Shown one piece after another: positions 41,084-50,328 of a stretch of 64,000 nucleotides of DNA. The translations under genes were made by a program, and so were the position numbers. How positions within the stretch are numbered: the stretch's first letter is position 1; the number at the start of each line of letters is the position of its first letter. The DNA lies in NCBI RefSeq assembly GCF_000381925.1, contig NZ_KB907307.1:2728001-2792000 (forward strand). The letters run 5' to 3'. Origin of the DNA: Nocardia sp. BMG111209. GTDB lineage: Bacteria; Actinomycetota; Actinomycetes; Mycobacteriales; Mycobacteriaceae. The notes under the pieces are model-generated. The model ran no database searches and had not been told where the DNA came from. It saw only the letters and a program-made list of their open reading frames with translations.

Positions 41084-41941
41084 ATGACCCTCGACGAGGT
41101 CACCGCGGAGCTCTACGGGATACCGCCCGCCGAGTTCGTGGCCACGCGCACCGAGCGGGTGCGGCAGGCGCGCGACGCCGGGGACAAGGCGCTCGCGGCG
41201 GCGATCGGCGGGCTACGGCGGCCGACCGTGGCGGCGTGGGCGGTGAATCTGCTGGCCCGGGCCGACGGCGACGAGGTCGGCGCGCTGCTGACGCTCGGGG
41301 ACGCGTTGCGCGACGCACAGCGGCGGTTGTCGGGCGAGCGGTTGCGCACCCTGACCACCCAGCGGCAGCAGGTGGTCAACGCGCTCACCCGCAAGGCCGG
41401 TGAACTGGCCGCGGCGGCCGGGCAGCCGCCGAGCGAATCCGTGCTCCGCGACATCGGCACCACGCTCAACGCGGCCCTCGCCGACCCGGCGGTCGCGGAC
41501 CGGGTGCGTGGCGGGACGCTGACCGCCGCGGCGAGTTACGAAGGATTCGGCCCGGCGGGTCTCACCGCCGTCCCCGGCGAACCCGAGGCGGAGCGGACCG
41601 TGACCCGCCCCGCGAAATCCGCCGGGAAACCACGCGCCCCCCGGCCCGATCCCCGGGACGAGGCGCGCCGGGAACTCGAGCGGTTGCGCGGCGAGATCGA
41701 AACCGCCGGTGCCGCAGTGACTTCCGCCGAGACCGAGCACGAGGCCGCCGGGGCCGAACTGGCCGCCGCGGAATCCGCGATCGCCGGGCTGCGCGCGGAA
41801 TTGGCGCGGGCCGAGGATCGGCGCCGCTTCACCGCCGCCGCCGAGCGGGCCGCGCGGGAGAAGTCGCGCCGCGCCCGGCAGCAATTGCAGGGGCTGGAGC
41901 AGCGCGCCGAGAAGATGCGCGAACAACAGTCCGCCGGATGA
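41084..41941 (+). CDS. conserved actinobacterial coiled-coil protein
   Basis: 285 residues. An N-terminal helical domain (TLDEVTAELYGIPPAEFVATRTERVRQARDAGDKALAAAIGGLRRPTVAAWAVN) is conserved in actinobacterial proteins of unknown function. A Pro-rich linker (about 168-195) leads to a long Ala/Glu/Arg coiled coil (about 195-280). No signal peptide or membrane segment. GGAGG lies 5 bases before ATG 41084. Function unknown. Confidence 0.75.
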   Translation: MTLDEVTAELYGIPPAEFVATRTERVRQARDAGDKALAAAIGGLRRPTVAAWAVNLLARADGDEVGALLTLGDALRDAQRRLSGERLRTLTTQRQQVVNALTRKAGELAAAAGQPPSESVLRDIGTTLNAALADPAVADRVRGGTLTAAASYEGFGPAGLTAVPGEPEAERTVTRPAKSAGKPRAPRPDPRDEARRELERLRGEIETAGAAVTSAETEHEAAGAELAAAESAIAGLRAELARAEDRRRFTAAAERAAREKSRRARQQLQGLEQRAEKMREQQSAG

Positions 41942-41978
41942 CGCGAGTGACAAGTCCCTCCGGAACCCATCTTGCATA

Positions 41979-41992
41979 AGTGAGCGCTTACT
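41979..41992. promoter_or_regulatory. TetR-type palindrome upstream of the amidohydrolase
   Basis: AGTGAGCGCTTACT is palindromic at 12 of 14 positions, about 95 bases before ATG 42086, and followed by a purine-rich leader. The shape matches TetR-family operators that control lipid and xenobiotic genes; no TetR gene adjoins, so the regulator would be encoded elsewhere. Confidence 0.5.
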
Positions 41993-42085
41993 GAGAAGTT
42001 GGAGGTGTACAAGGCCCGCCGCCGGCACCGGACCGCGGCTGCGACGACGACCCTGGGGCCGGGACCAGACAGAGGAGAGCGCACG

Positions 42086-43297
42086 ATGCCGAGGCCGAAC
42101 TGGCAACTGCTTCCGGATCCGGAACCGCAGGAGCGTAGTTACTCGATCATCTCGGTGGACGACCATCTCACCGAGCCCGCCGACATCTTCGTGAAGCGTT
42201 TCCCGGCGAAGTTGCGCGACCGGGCGCCGCAGGTCATCACGACGCCCGACGGCTCGGAGGCGTGGATCTACCGGGATCGGCTCTATCGCGACAACGGGAT
42301 GAGCGTGGTGGCCGGCCGGCCGCAGTCGCAGTGGAGCCTGGATCCGCTCAATTTCGACGAGATGCGCCGCGCCGCATGGGATGTGCACGCGCGGGTCCGG
42401 GACATGGATCTGGACGGCATCTGGGCGTCGCTGTGCTTCCCTTCCGGCGCTTGGGGTTTCACCGGCCGGGTGCTGTCGATGAACAACGACACCGAGGTCG
42501 GGCTCGCCGCGGTCCGGGCCTGGAACAGCTGGATGCTCGAGGAGTGGCACGGCGCCTATCCGGAGCGGTTCATCCCGATGCAGTTGCCGTGGTTCAAGGA
42601 TCCGGTGCTCGCCGGTGAGGAGGTCCGCCGCAACGCCGAACTCGGCTTCACCTCGGTGTCGTTCCTAGAGTCGCCGCATCTGCTCAAGCTGCCGCCGATC
42701 ACCGATCACAAGCACTGGGAGCCGTTCTTCAAGGCCTGCGAGGAGACCGATACGGTCCTGTCCCTGCACTGCGGCGCAAGCGGTTTCGTCCTGCAGGGCT
42801 CGCCCGGGGGCGGGCTGAACGTGCAGACCTCGCTGTTCCCCGCGGGTGCGTTCTGCGCCGCGATCGACTGGGTCTGGGCCGGGATCCCGGCGCTGTACCC
42901 CGATCTGAAGATCGCGCTCAGCGAGGGCGGGATCGGGTGGGTGCCGATGGCGATCAACCGCCTGGACTACGTGCTGGAACATTCCGGCGCGGGCGCCGGT
43001 GCGTGGTCCTACGACGTGACCCCCAGCGAGGCGCTGCGCCGCAACTTCTACTTCTGCATGCTCGACGACCCGGGCACGCTGGATCAGCGGCACATGATCG
43101 GCGTCGATCACATCATGTTCGAAACCGACTTCCCGCATGCCGATTCGACCTGGCCGAACTCACAGCAGTTGCTGCGCAAGCGTTTCGCCGACATCCCGCA
43201 GCACGAGGCCGTGGCGATCGCGGGTGGTAACGCCGCCCGGATCTTCCGTCACCCGCTGCCGCAGGACACCGCCTGGCCGGCCATTCCGGCACACTGA
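42086..43297 (+). CDS. amidohydrolase family protein
   Basis: 403 residues, amidohydrolase_2 (TIM-barrel) family. SVDDHLTEPADIF supplies the metal region (the first His-x-His is replaced by DDH), then LHCGASG (metal-ligand His), and MFETDFPHADSTWPNS with the catalytic Asp/His near the end. Related hydrolases and decarboxylases act on cyclic or aromatic acids. AGAGGAGAG precedes ATG 42086. It is a paralogue of the partial gene at 1-565. A TetR-type palindrome lies upstream and a strong hairpin downstream. Confidence 0.92.
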   Translation: MPRPNWQLLPDPEPQERSYSIISVDDHLTEPADIFVKRFPAKLRDRAPQVITTPDGSEAWIYRDRLYRDNGMSVVAGRPQSQWSLDPLNFDEMRRAAWDVHARVRDMDLDGIWASLCFPSGAWGFTGRVLSMNNDTEVGLAAVRAWNSWMLEEWHGAYPERFIPMQLPWFKDPVLAGEEVRRNAELGFTSVSFLESPHLLKLPPITDHKHWEPFFKACEETDTVLSLHCGASGFVLQGSPGGGLNVQTSLFPAGAFCAAIDWVWAGIPALYPDLKIALSEGGIGWVPMAINRLDYVLEHSGAGAGAWSYDVTPSEALRRNFYFCMLDDPGTLDQRHMIGVDHIMFETDFPHADSTWPNSQQLLRKRFADIPQHEAVAIAGGNAARIFRHPLPQDTAWPAIPAH

Positions 43298-43312
43298 CGC
43301 GCGGCCCGGCCG

Positions 43313-43350
43313 CCGGGCCGCCACGCGGTCGGACGACCGTGGCGGCCCGG
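43313..43350. terminator. bidirectional terminator hairpin
   Basis: CCGGGCCGCCACG (43313-43325) pairs with CGTGGCGGCCCGG (43338-43350); the 12 bases between continue the stem as GGTCG/CGACC with a 2-base bulge. It separates convergent genes. Confidence 0.75.
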
Positions 43351-43364
43351 CGACGGCACGCGGA

Positions 43365-44612
43365 TCACGCGCTCGGGCAACCGCCGTCCCGCACGGCGGC
43401 GATCGTGCACAGGGTGGCGTGCGGGTAGTACGGGCCCATGACCGCGGCGGCCTGCTCGGGCGTGCCGTCGACCGGCACGTTCTGCACGGCCTGCGCGAAA
43501 TCGGTGGCGGGCAGCATGTTCCGGATCAGCATCGCCTCGGGCGTGGCCGGATGCTCGCTCGAGGTCGGCACGAACGTCACGCCGGGGACGGCCTCGATCT
43601 CGGCGCGCTGCGCCTCGGCGCCCACCACATAGGTGTAGTCGCCCGCGGCGTCGAGCACGGTCTGTTCGTCGGTGCGGCAACCGCTGTCGATCGAGCCGTC
43701 GGCGGCGGTGTCGACCACCACCGGGCCGGGCAGCACCGCGAGGTTGGTGCAGAACGAGAAATACCGGACCTGGGTACCGGATCCGGGTGGCCACACCACC
43801 GGCTCGGTGCCGGTAGGCGCCTTCGGCGCCCGGCCGCGCACCACCATCACCCGGCCGTCCGCCGACGGCGTGAAGGTGGTGGCGAGATAGGCGTTGTCGA
43901 CGTTGGGGAATGCGCCGGCGCCACTGGCCCGGCGGAATCCCGTTGTGGCGGAGGGCTTGTCGCGCCTGCTGATACCCGCCTCGCCGAGCGCCGACGTGAC
44001 GGCGCCCAGCAGCTCGTTGCCCCCGCCGACACACGCTGCGAGCGTGCGCGTTCCGGCGCCGTCGCTGATCCGCACCTCGGGCGGCCGGATCGACGCCGCG
44101 TCCCCGGCCGGCAGGTATTCGCGGAAGACGAGGTAGCCCCGGCCATCGGTCGCGCCCCCGGGCGACAATGCCAGCGCGTTCGGCACGTTGGGATCGGAAG
44201 TGGCGTTCACCGTGTAGGTTCCGGCATCGCCGGGATGCTGCCACGGGTTGTTCGTGCCCGGGTCCGGCGCGATCCGGTAGTCGGGCAGCGCGGACGCGAG
44301 GCCGCCGGCGGTGAAGCTGCTGAACCTGCTGTCGTAGGTGTTGAACGACATGTACCGGGCCTGCGGGAACTGCCCGGTGAGCGTGATGGTCGTGCCGGGA
44401 CGCGCCTCGTACGGCAGGATCCAGTACCACGCACCGGTATCGGGCAGTGCGAAGTTCACCTGCCCGATCGTGCGCGGCGACAACTCACCCTGCCAGGCGC
44501 ACCGCCCGGCCGGGGGCGCCGCCGGTTCGTCGGCCGAGGCGGTCGCCCCGATGCCGGTGGCCGCGGCGACGGTGACACCGACGGTCAACACTGCGTTCAG
44601 GACGTCTCGCAC
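43365..44612 (-). CDS. secreted protein of unknown function
   Basis: 415 residues. Sec signal peptide: basic start, hydrophobic NAVLTVGVTVAAATGIGA and an ASA cleavage site before DEPAAPPAG. The mature part contains four or five cysteines and beta-rich segments (TGAWYWILPYEARPGTTITLTGQFP; ARYMSFNTYD), resembling secreted proteins of mycolic-acid bacteria annotated only as hypothetical. GTG 44612 is chosen because GAGGAGGAT lies 7 bases upstream. Function unknown. Confidence 0.78.
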   Translation of the reverse strand: MRDVLNAVLTVGVTVAAATGIGATASADEPAAPPAGRCAWQGELSPRTIGQVNFALPDTGAWYWILPYEARPGTTITLTGQFPQARYMSFNTYDSRFSSFTAGGLASALPDYRIAPDPGTNNPWQHPGDAGTYTVNATSDPNVPNALALSPGGATDGRGYLVFREYLPAGDAASIRPPEVRISDGAGTRTLAACVGGGNELLGAVTSALGEAGISRRDKPSATTGFRRASGAGAFPNVDNAYLATTFTPSADGRVMVVRGRAPKAPTGTEPVVWPPGSGTQVRYFSFCTNLAVLPGPVVVDTAADGSIDSGCRTDEQTVLDAAGDYTYVVGAEAQRAEIEAVPGVTFVPTSSEHPATPEAMLIRNMLPATDFAQAVQNVPVDGTPEQAAAVMGPYYPHATLCTIAAVRDGGCPSA

Positions 44613-44755
44613 GCGCCTGATCCTCCTCTGCTCGGCCGCTGCCGCAACGGCAGCGCCACCACAGAATATGAACCCGGACCCCCGGACGCCCCACGGCCGC
44701 AGAGAATCCAACCGAATCCACACGAACCGGAGGACCCACGGCCCGCCCGATCCGC

Positions 44756-46027
44756 TCAGTTGTTCTCCGGATGCCCGTCGTGGATCCGGTTGAGCACCCA
44801 GGTGTCGCGCCCGCTGGCCTTCGCCAGGTACAGGCCGGTATCGGCGTCGTCGATCAGCTTCTCGGTGTCGACCCCCGCGATCGGGGTCAGGACCGCGCCG
44901 ACGCTCGCCGAGATCGACAGCACCTCGCCCGCACCGATCGGGATGGGCTCCCGCAGCGACGCGAGCGCGACACCGGCCGCGTCGTTCACGCATTCGGCGT
45001 CGCACGGCGGCGAGAGCAGCACCACGAACTCGTCGCCGCCGATCCGGGACAACATCACCGTCGGCGACCCCAGGGCGGCGTCCAGCCGCCGTCCGACCTC
45101 GATCAGCACCCGATCGCCCACATTGTGCCCGTACCGGTCGTTGATCATCTTGAACGCGTCCAGATCGATGAAACACAGGCCGATGCTCTCGGCGGGGTCG
45201 GCGTCCTCCACAATGGCCTGCAGCCGCTCGAGCAGGCATCGGCGGTTGGGCATCCCGGTCAGCGAGTCGTGATGCGCCTGCCATTGCAGTTCCTGCTGCA
45301 GTGCGCGGCGCTCGGTGATGTCCTCCCCCACCGCGACGAGATAGATCTCGGGATCGGATTTGCCGTGCACCAGCGTCATGGTCCAGGAACCCCAGGCGAT
45401 GGTGCCGTCGGCGCGGCAGAATCGGCCCTCGAAATGCGCGGTGCCCTGCTTCCGTTTGAACAGCCGGGTGACGCACAGGCGTAATTTCTCCCGGTCACCG
45501 GGCGCCATGAAATCCAATCCGGACATTCCGATCATGTTCTCGCGCGACATTCCGACCATGCGCTCGGTGGTGGGATTCGCGTCGATGGTGATGCCGTCGA
45601 CGTCGTAGATCGCGATCGCCACCGCGGCATTGTCGAAAACGACGTGGAAGAGTTCCTCGGCGGTCTGCAACCGGCTGGTGCGCGCCGCCAGCAGTTCGGT
45701 GGTGTATCCCCGGGACAGTTCCCCGGTCAGCGCCCCGAGCCGCCGCGTCGTATCCGGTGCGGGCAGCCGTTCGGCCAGCTCGGACAGCATCGACGAGGTC
45801 GGGCCCAGCACCGCCGGGGTGGTCAGCTGCGCCCGGGCCATGGCGACCCCGACCCGATGCGCCGGCTCCGGATCGAACGGCTCCGCCGACAGCGCGGCAT
45901 CCAATTCCGCGATCCATCCGGCCATCCGATGTTCGATGCCGTCACGCGCGGACGAGGGCAGCGGATGGCAGCCCACCACGGCGGCCGACCATTTTCGCGC
46001 CGTTTCGACGACCTCGCGACTGTCCAC
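44756..46027 (-). CDS. PAS-GGDEF diguanylate cyclase
   Basis: About 423 residues. N-terminal helical region (1-125), a PAS domain (about 128-245: [36 protein letters not shown]) with PAC tail, and a GGDEF domain with the intact active site [12 protein letters not shown]. It should make cyclic di-GMP from GTP. No EAL domain, so not bifunctional; no membrane segments. GTG 46027 is preferred (GGAAGG upstream and natural sequence start); ATG 46090 is possible. The signal sensed by the PAS domain is unknown. Confidence 0.9.
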   Translation of the reverse strand: MDSREVVETARKWSAAVVGCHPLPSSARDGIEHRMAGWIAELDAALSAEPFDPEPAHRVGVAMARAQLTTPAVLGPTSSMLSELAERLPAPDTTRRLGALTGELSRGYTTELLAARTSRLQTAEELFHVVFDNAAVAIAIYDVDGITIDANPTTERMVGMSRENMIGMSGLDFMAPGDREKLRLCVTRLFKRKQGTAHFEGRFCRADGTIAWGSWTMTLVHGKSDPEIYLVAVGEDITERRALQQELQWQAHHDSLTGMPNRRCLLERLQAIVEDADPAESIGLCFIDLDAFKMINDRYGHNVGDRVLIEVGRRLDAALGSPTVMLSRIGGDEFVVLLSPPCDAECVNDAAGVALASLREPIPIGAGEVLSISASVGAVLTPIAGVDTEKLIDDADTGLYLAKASGRDTWVLNRIHDGHPENN

Positions 46028-46345
46028 CGCGGGAGTACCTTCCTGCACGGTCGATCCGATGTAAACCGTCCACTCACCACTCCCCAGCATACGAAACCCG
46101 TCGAGGAGACGACGATATCGAGTGATCCTCTGCTTTCATTCTTTTTCGGCACGATGATAAAAGTCACGAAACGGCCGCGGTCGACCCGCACCGACGGCCG
46201 CGACGGGTGCGGATTTCGGCGACGACGATCACCGCGTGACAGCGGCATCCCCCGGGCCTGTCCGGAACGAATCATGTTCGCGCCGTTCGTTGTGCAGTCT
46301 CACAGCTCGTCCCGGCGCGACCGCGCCGCTTGCTAGCGTGGCCGC
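46028..46345. other. 318-bp gap upstream of the DAPG-hydrolase-like gene
   Basis: Possibly contains the first 21 codons of the cyclase if its start is ATG 46090. Otherwise no gene. An AT-rich tract lies at 46128-46165. TAGCGT at 46334-46339, 6 bases before GTG 46346, is a -10 box for a leaderless transcript. Confidence 0.4.
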
Positions 46346-47266
46346 GTGGGAGCATCGAAGGTCACGCGACGGCGCGCACTGACCCTGTCCGCGGCGGCCC
46401 TGGGGGCGTTCACCGCCGCGGGAACGGCCCTCGCGGAGCCCCCGGACGCCTCGGACAATGCTCGCTATCCGGGCTATTCCGGCCGGGATCGGGCCCGGCC
46501 CTACGCACGCTTCATGGCCGAGCACACGGACCCGCCGCAGCCCGTCGTCGCGGACGCGTACGCCGGTCCGCCGGTCCCGTCCGACCGTATCCCGCCGTTC
46601 TCCGCGCTGACCACCGAACTCGCGCCCACCGGCTACTCGGCGATCGAAACCGGTTACGGGCACACCGAATCCGGCCTCGTCTGGGTCGCGGCCCGCACCG
46701 AGATGCCGCGGGTGACGGCGGCGATGTGGGACTGGTGGTTCGGCTGGCATCTGCTCGAGTCCGCCCGCTACAAACTGTGGCATCCCGACGCCCACATGTA
46801 CGCCGAGGTCGCCGCCGACCGGCTCGACCGGCCGATGCCCGATCGCGCCCGCTACCTCGGTAACATCTCGTACGTCGACGAGTACATCGGCCCGAAACTC
46901 CAGCAGCTCGCCATCGCCTTCCACGACCCGATCGCGTACGGCTTCACCGTCCCGGACGACCACACCGTCGTCTTCGGCCGGGTCGGCAGCAGCGTCGCGC
47001 CGGTGGATCTGGGCTGGCTCGCCCACCAGGTCCGCCCGATTCCCGGCGGCGCCGAGATGCGCAGCCGCTTCTACCTCCGCGTCTACGGCGCGCACACCCC
47101 GGACCCCGTCCACACCGCCCGCGCCCTCGCCCGCGGCGCCGCCGCCGACCCCTCGGATCTGCTGCCCGGCATCGGCATGGCCCGGGACCTGATGTTGCAC
47201 TGCGGCCAGGAGATGAACCACCTCTCCCGCTTCCTCCCCGAACTCCACGCCGAGTTCGCGGGATAA
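46346..47266 (+). CDS. DAPG hydrolase (PhlG)-like protein with Tat signal
   Basis: 306 residues. Twin-arginine signal peptide VTRRRALTLSAAALGAFTAAG ending in ALA before EPPDAS. The mature part has MPRVTAAMWDWWFGWHLLESARYKLWHPDAH, the metal-binding core of the PhlG-type 2,4-diacetylphloroglucinol hydrolase family, and a late conserved LMLHCGQEMNHLSRFLPEL. PhlG cleaves a C-C bond in phloroglucinol antibiotics. Characterised PhlG is cytoplasmic; Tat export here would place it outside. Substrate is unknown. Start GTG 46346 fits a leaderless promoter. Confidence 0.82.
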   Translation: MGASKVTRRRALTLSAAALGAFTAAGTALAEPPDASDNARYPGYSGRDRARPYARFMAEHTDPPQPVVADAYAGPPVPSDRIPPFSALTTELAPTGYSAIETGYGHTESGLVWVAARTEMPRVTAAMWDWWFGWHLLESARYKLWHPDAHMYAEVAADRLDRPMPDRARYLGNISYVDEYIGPKLQQLAIAFHDPIAYGFTVPDDHTVVFGRVGSSVAPVDLGWLAHQVRPIPGGAEMRSRFYLRVYGAHTPDPVHTARALARGAAADPSDLLPGIGMARDLMLHCGQEMNHLSRFLPELHAEFAG

Positions 47267-47553
47267 CCCCCGCCCGGAGCGCTCCCGCTCCGAGCCACTC
47301 GATCGGCCGTACCGCGTACCGAATCTCCGATATTCTGGCGAGGGGCGGCGTCGTCCGGAGGGGGCGGCATGTGGGACCGGCTGTGGCAGAACGTTTTCGG
47401 TGACCGTACGGGCCCTCGCGCGACGACGGGCCCCGGTCGGCCGGAGCCCGATCCGCGGGCCGTACGGGGCACCGGAACCTGTCGGTGCCCTCGGTTATCG
47501 TCGATTCACGGATCGCGCGCAGTGCCGAAATATTCCGGGTTGAGGGAGTGACC

Positions 47554-48588
47554 ATGGGCGGGACGAATATCGCGGCGTATGCCGTGCGGATGGCGGATGT
47601 CGTGCGGCATCTCCGCACCGGCGACGAGAACGGTGTGGCGGCTGCTGCGGATATCCTCGGATCGGAACTCACCGTACTCACCGAGGAATGGGCCCGGGAG
47701 AAGTTCGACCTCACACCCCGGGAAGCCTTGCGCCATATGGTCTCCGGCGTGAACGACGACGGTCTCGATATTCGCAAGGATTATCTGCACGATTTCCTCT
47801 ACATCGACCTTTTCGACGTCCTCGTCCGATATCACGGCCGGCCGCTGGGCGGCTGGGATTCGATCCGGCCGAGCTGGTTCGGCCGCGCCGACCATGCCCT
47901 GTCCGAGGCGGGTATCGACTTCTCGATCTCCGCACTGGTCCACCGGGGGATCACGGAAATACCCGCGCAGTCCTACGATTCGGCCGTCGGCTGCCTGCCC
48001 TACGACGAGATCCCGGAGATCTACGCCCTTCTGGCCGGGCTGCGCCGCGGCGACCTGCCGCTCGAGCTCATGCACTACGTCGCCGACGTGCGCGATTGGC
48101 TGAAGCAGTGCCTGGATCAGCACCGCGACCTGGTCTGCGTCGCGGGCGGCCGGCCGATCGGCCCGGTCGCGCCCGGCCGCCGCCGGCTGTTCCCGGACGA
48201 GCGTCCGGCGGGCACCTGGCAGCAGCACGTCGACGAACAGCTGATCGCGCGCGGCCCGTTCCGCCACGCCGCCATCTTCGGGCTGGACGGCCGGCAGTGG
48301 GCCGCGAGCGCCGGATTCGAGGTCGGCGCCGCCGAATTGGCCGCACTCGAGGCGCCGCTGGCCGATCCCCGGGTGCCGTTGCCCGGTGGCGTGCGCATCG
48401 CGGGCCGGGTGTATTCCGCCGAATCGCCGGAGCGCGGCCGTATCACGGGTTCGGACCGATCGTGTCATCTCACGATTCAGCGAACGAGCAAGGCCGTGCT
48501 GATTCTCCTGGAGGCCAAACGTAAACCACTCGAGGATGCCGGCGAGGTCGAGGAACAGCTCATCGATTTCCTGGAAACCTACGGCTGA
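47554..48588 (+). CDS. two-domain protein with a C-terminal profilin domain
   Basis: 344 residues. Residues 1-215 form a conserved but uncharacterised domain (LHDFLYIDLFDVLVRYHGRPLGG; PSWFGRADHALSEAG; RRGDLPLELMHYVADVRDWLKQC). Residues 221-344 read as a profilin: TWQQHVDEQL, AAIFGLDGRQWAASAGF, PGGVRIAGRVY, GRITG, LTIQRTSKAVLI and LIDFLETYG align in order and spacing with plant profilin (SWQTYVDEHL, AIVGHDGSVWAQSSSF, PTGLHLGGIKY, AVIRG, ITIKKTGQALVF, LGDYLIDQG). Aromatics equal to the poly-proline site (Trp222, Trp249, Tyr343) are kept. Profilins bind actin and proline-rich peptides in eukaryotes. GAGGGAG lies 5 bases before ATG 47554. Function here unknown. Confidence 0.8.
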   Translation: MGGTNIAAYAVRMADVVRHLRTGDENGVAAAADILGSELTVLTEEWAREKFDLTPREALRHMVSGVNDDGLDIRKDYLHDFLYIDLFDVLVRYHGRPLGGWDSIRPSWFGRADHALSEAGIDFSISALVHRGITEIPAQSYDSAVGCLPYDEIPEIYALLAGLRRGDLPLELMHYVADVRDWLKQCLDQHRDLVCVAGGRPIGPVAPGRRRLFPDERPAGTWQQHVDEQLIARGPFRHAAIFGLDGRQWAASAGFEVGAAELAALEAPLADPRVPLPGGVRIAGRVYSAESPERGRITGSDRSCHLTIQRTSKAVLILLEAKRKPLEDAGEVEEQLIDFLETYG

Positions 48589-48614
48589 CGGAGCATCGGG
48601 TGCGGCCGGCCGAT

Positions 48615-49079
48615 TCACCAACCGGCCGGCAGCACTTTCGGTTTCCGCGTCCACCACCAGGACAGCTCGATACCGGCCGCGACTTTCCTGGAATACCGGG
48701 ACAATTCGGCGCCGCCGTCGTCGTCCGTCATCTCCCGGAATCGCCGGTCGAGCTCGCCGACCACGTTCTCGAATTTCCGCCGGAGGCGGGCCGGCATCCG
48801 CTGCGAGTTCCGCTCGATACCGTCCCGCGCCTCGAGCAGGTGCAGATATTCGTGCACCGAACAATGATCGCGGGCCGCCCAGAGGTTCTCCATATCGCGA
48901 ACCAGCCCGTTCCACATCCGCAGGCGGGCGAACACCCCGTGCAGCGGCGCCGTCAGGGTGGCCGCGGCCGACGGGCCCAGCCCGCTTCGTTCGACCTCGA
49001 GGCGCCGGGCGTCCAGCTCCTCCACCGCCGCACGTTCCTTCGGGGTCAAACCGGCCAGCAGGTCATCGAGATCGAGCAC
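48615..49079 (-). CDS. hypothetical helical protein
   Basis: 154 residues, not recognised. Predominantly helical, with charged repeats (LDARRLEVERSGLG; RLRRKFENVVGELDRRFREM) and a C-terminal SWWWTRKPKVLPAGW. No membrane segment or signal peptide. It converges on the profilin-domain gene (26 bases between stops) and lies 70 bases downstream of the 49150-49527 gene on the same strand, so it may be the last gene of the YbjQ-like operon. Confidence 0.65.
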   Translation of the reverse strand: MLDLDDLLAGLTPKERAAVEELDARRLEVERSGLGPSAAATLTAPLHGVFARLRMWNGLVRDMENLWAARDHCSVHEYLHLLEARDGIERNSQRMPARLRRKFENVVGELDRRFREMTDDDGGAELSRYSRKVAAGIELSWWWTRKPKVLPAGW

Positions 49080-49149
49080 CGGACAAGTTTTCTACGCACG
49101 GCCCGGCGACGGCAACTCGTCGCCGGCCCGGTCCGGACGCCGCCACCGA

Positions 49150-49527
49150 TCAGGCGGCCGTCTCCAGGATCTCCAGCGCCGCCTCGATCTGCGGCAGCGC
49201 GGGCGGGCCGAAGCCGTCGACCACACCGGCCAGGGCCCGCGCCACGTGCGGCCCGACCGCGGACGCGGTGAGCACCTCCTCGGCCAGCACGATCCCGTTG
49301 ACCATGTGCGCGGCGCTGATCCGCTGATCGGCGGTGACCTCGTAACGCCAGTCGCCGAGTTGCAGCCGCTCCGGCGCGGAGCGGAACAGGCCGCGGCGGG
49401 CCGGGGTCCGGACCGCGCCGGGCACCGCGGCGAACACCGTGAACACCAGTCCGGGGCCACCGGGGCCGTGCAGCGCGCCGGCGATCACCGCGGCCGCCCG
49501 CTCCGGGTCGAAACCCGTTGCCGCCAT
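49150..49527 (-). CDS. hypothetical protein
   Basis: 125 residues, family unknown. GLVFTVFAAVPGAVRTPARRGLFRSAPERLQLGDWRYEVTADQRISAAHMVNGIVLAEEVL suggests one alpha/beta domain; no transmembrane segment. It starts 3 bases after the stop of the double YbjQ-like gene, so they form an operon and probably a functional pair. Confidence 0.68.
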   Translation of the reverse strand: MAATGFDPERAAAVIAGALHGPGGPGLVFTVFAAVPGAVRTPARRGLFRSAPERLQLGDWRYEVTADQRISAAHMVNGIVLAEEVLTASAVGPHVARALAGVVDGFGPPALPQIEAALEILETAA

Positions 49528-49530
49528 GGA

Positions 49531-50328
49531 TCAGTCGCCCATCGGGAGCACGAATTGCGGGGTGATCGTCTCGCCCTCGCCGGTCCGGCGGACGGCGGTG
49601 CCCGCCGCGTAGAACTCGACCGTGTGATGACCCCAGGCGTAACTCTCGATCTGGAAGTGCACGCCCGTCACCCCGATCCCGCCGTCGCGTTCGGCCTCGG
49701 CCTGCATCCGGGACATCGCCAGCTCGCGCGCCTGATAGTTGCCCTGGGTCCACTGCGGCATCTCGACGTTGGTGCCGACCTGGCGCATCGACTGCATGAA
49801 TCCCTGTACCGCGACGTGGAATACGCAGTTGCCCAGCACGAACGCCACCGGCGCGAACCCGGATCGCAACAGCGTCACCATGTCCTGACCGGACAGGTGA
49901 CTGGTGAACGCCTGCCCGTTCGGCCGCCGGAACCGGCCCGGCTCGGGGACGTACCGCACCGCGGTGCCCACGGCGATGAACTCCAGATGATTGGCCTCGC
50001 CGCCCACGTGCCGCCACTGCAATCGCACCCCGACGATGCCGTCGGCGTGCAGCGCGTCGGCCTCGGCCTGCATGCGCGCCATGGCATTCCAGCGGGCACG
50101 GTAGGTGGCCTCGGTGAGCACCTGGAGTTCGGCCTGCTGCCGCAGGCCGGCGAACTGGAATCCCACGTGGTAGACGGACACGCCCATGACCAGGTCGACC
50201 GGTTCGAATCCCGCGCCGTGCAGCAGCGCGAACTCGTTGACCGACAGGTCGGAGGTGAAGATCCGCCCGGCATGGGACAACCGCTCGTTCGCGGTCGGTT
50301 CCAGCGGCGGTTCGGAATTCGGTTGCAC
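49531..50328 (-). CDS. tandem YbjQ-like (heavy-metal-binding/DUF74-type) domain protein
   Basis: 265 residues made of two related halves. Each has a start like GRIFTSDLSVNEFALLHGAGFEPVDLVMGVSVYHVGFQ, a helix with ARMQAEADALHADGIVGVRLQ, and an EFIAVGTAV strand. This is the YbjQ/UPF0145 fold, normally a pentameric single-domain protein of unknown function, here duplicated. Between the halves, PNGQAFTSHLSGQDM starts the second copy. Cytoplasmic. Operon with the gene at 49150. Confidence 0.82.
   Translation of the reverse strand: MQPNSEPPLEPTANERLSHAGRIFTSDLSVNEFALLHGAGFEPVDLVMGVSVYHVGFQFAGLRQQAELQVLTEATYRARWNAMARMQAEADALHADGIVGVRLQWRHVGGEANHLEFIAVGTAVRYVPEPGRFRRPNGQAFTSHLSGQDMVTLLRSGFAPVAFVLGNCVFHVAVQGFMQSMRQVGTNVEMPQWTQGNYQARELAMSRMQAEAERDGGIGVTGVHFQIESYAWGHHTVEFYAAGTAVRRTGEGETITPQFVLPMGD

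Noticed and set aside
43365..45476. A 703-codon minus-strand frame that looks like a giant fusion
   Set aside because: Only the part from GTG 44612 has signal peptide and protein-like sequence; the rest is an out-of-frame shadow of the diguanylate cyclase.
47369..47551. A 60-codon frame (MWDRLWQNVFG...) ending two bases before the profilin-domain gene, with a GGAGGGGG upstream
   Set aside because: Third-position composition is mixed and unlike coding sequence, and the peptide has no recognisable pattern; possible small gene but not supported.
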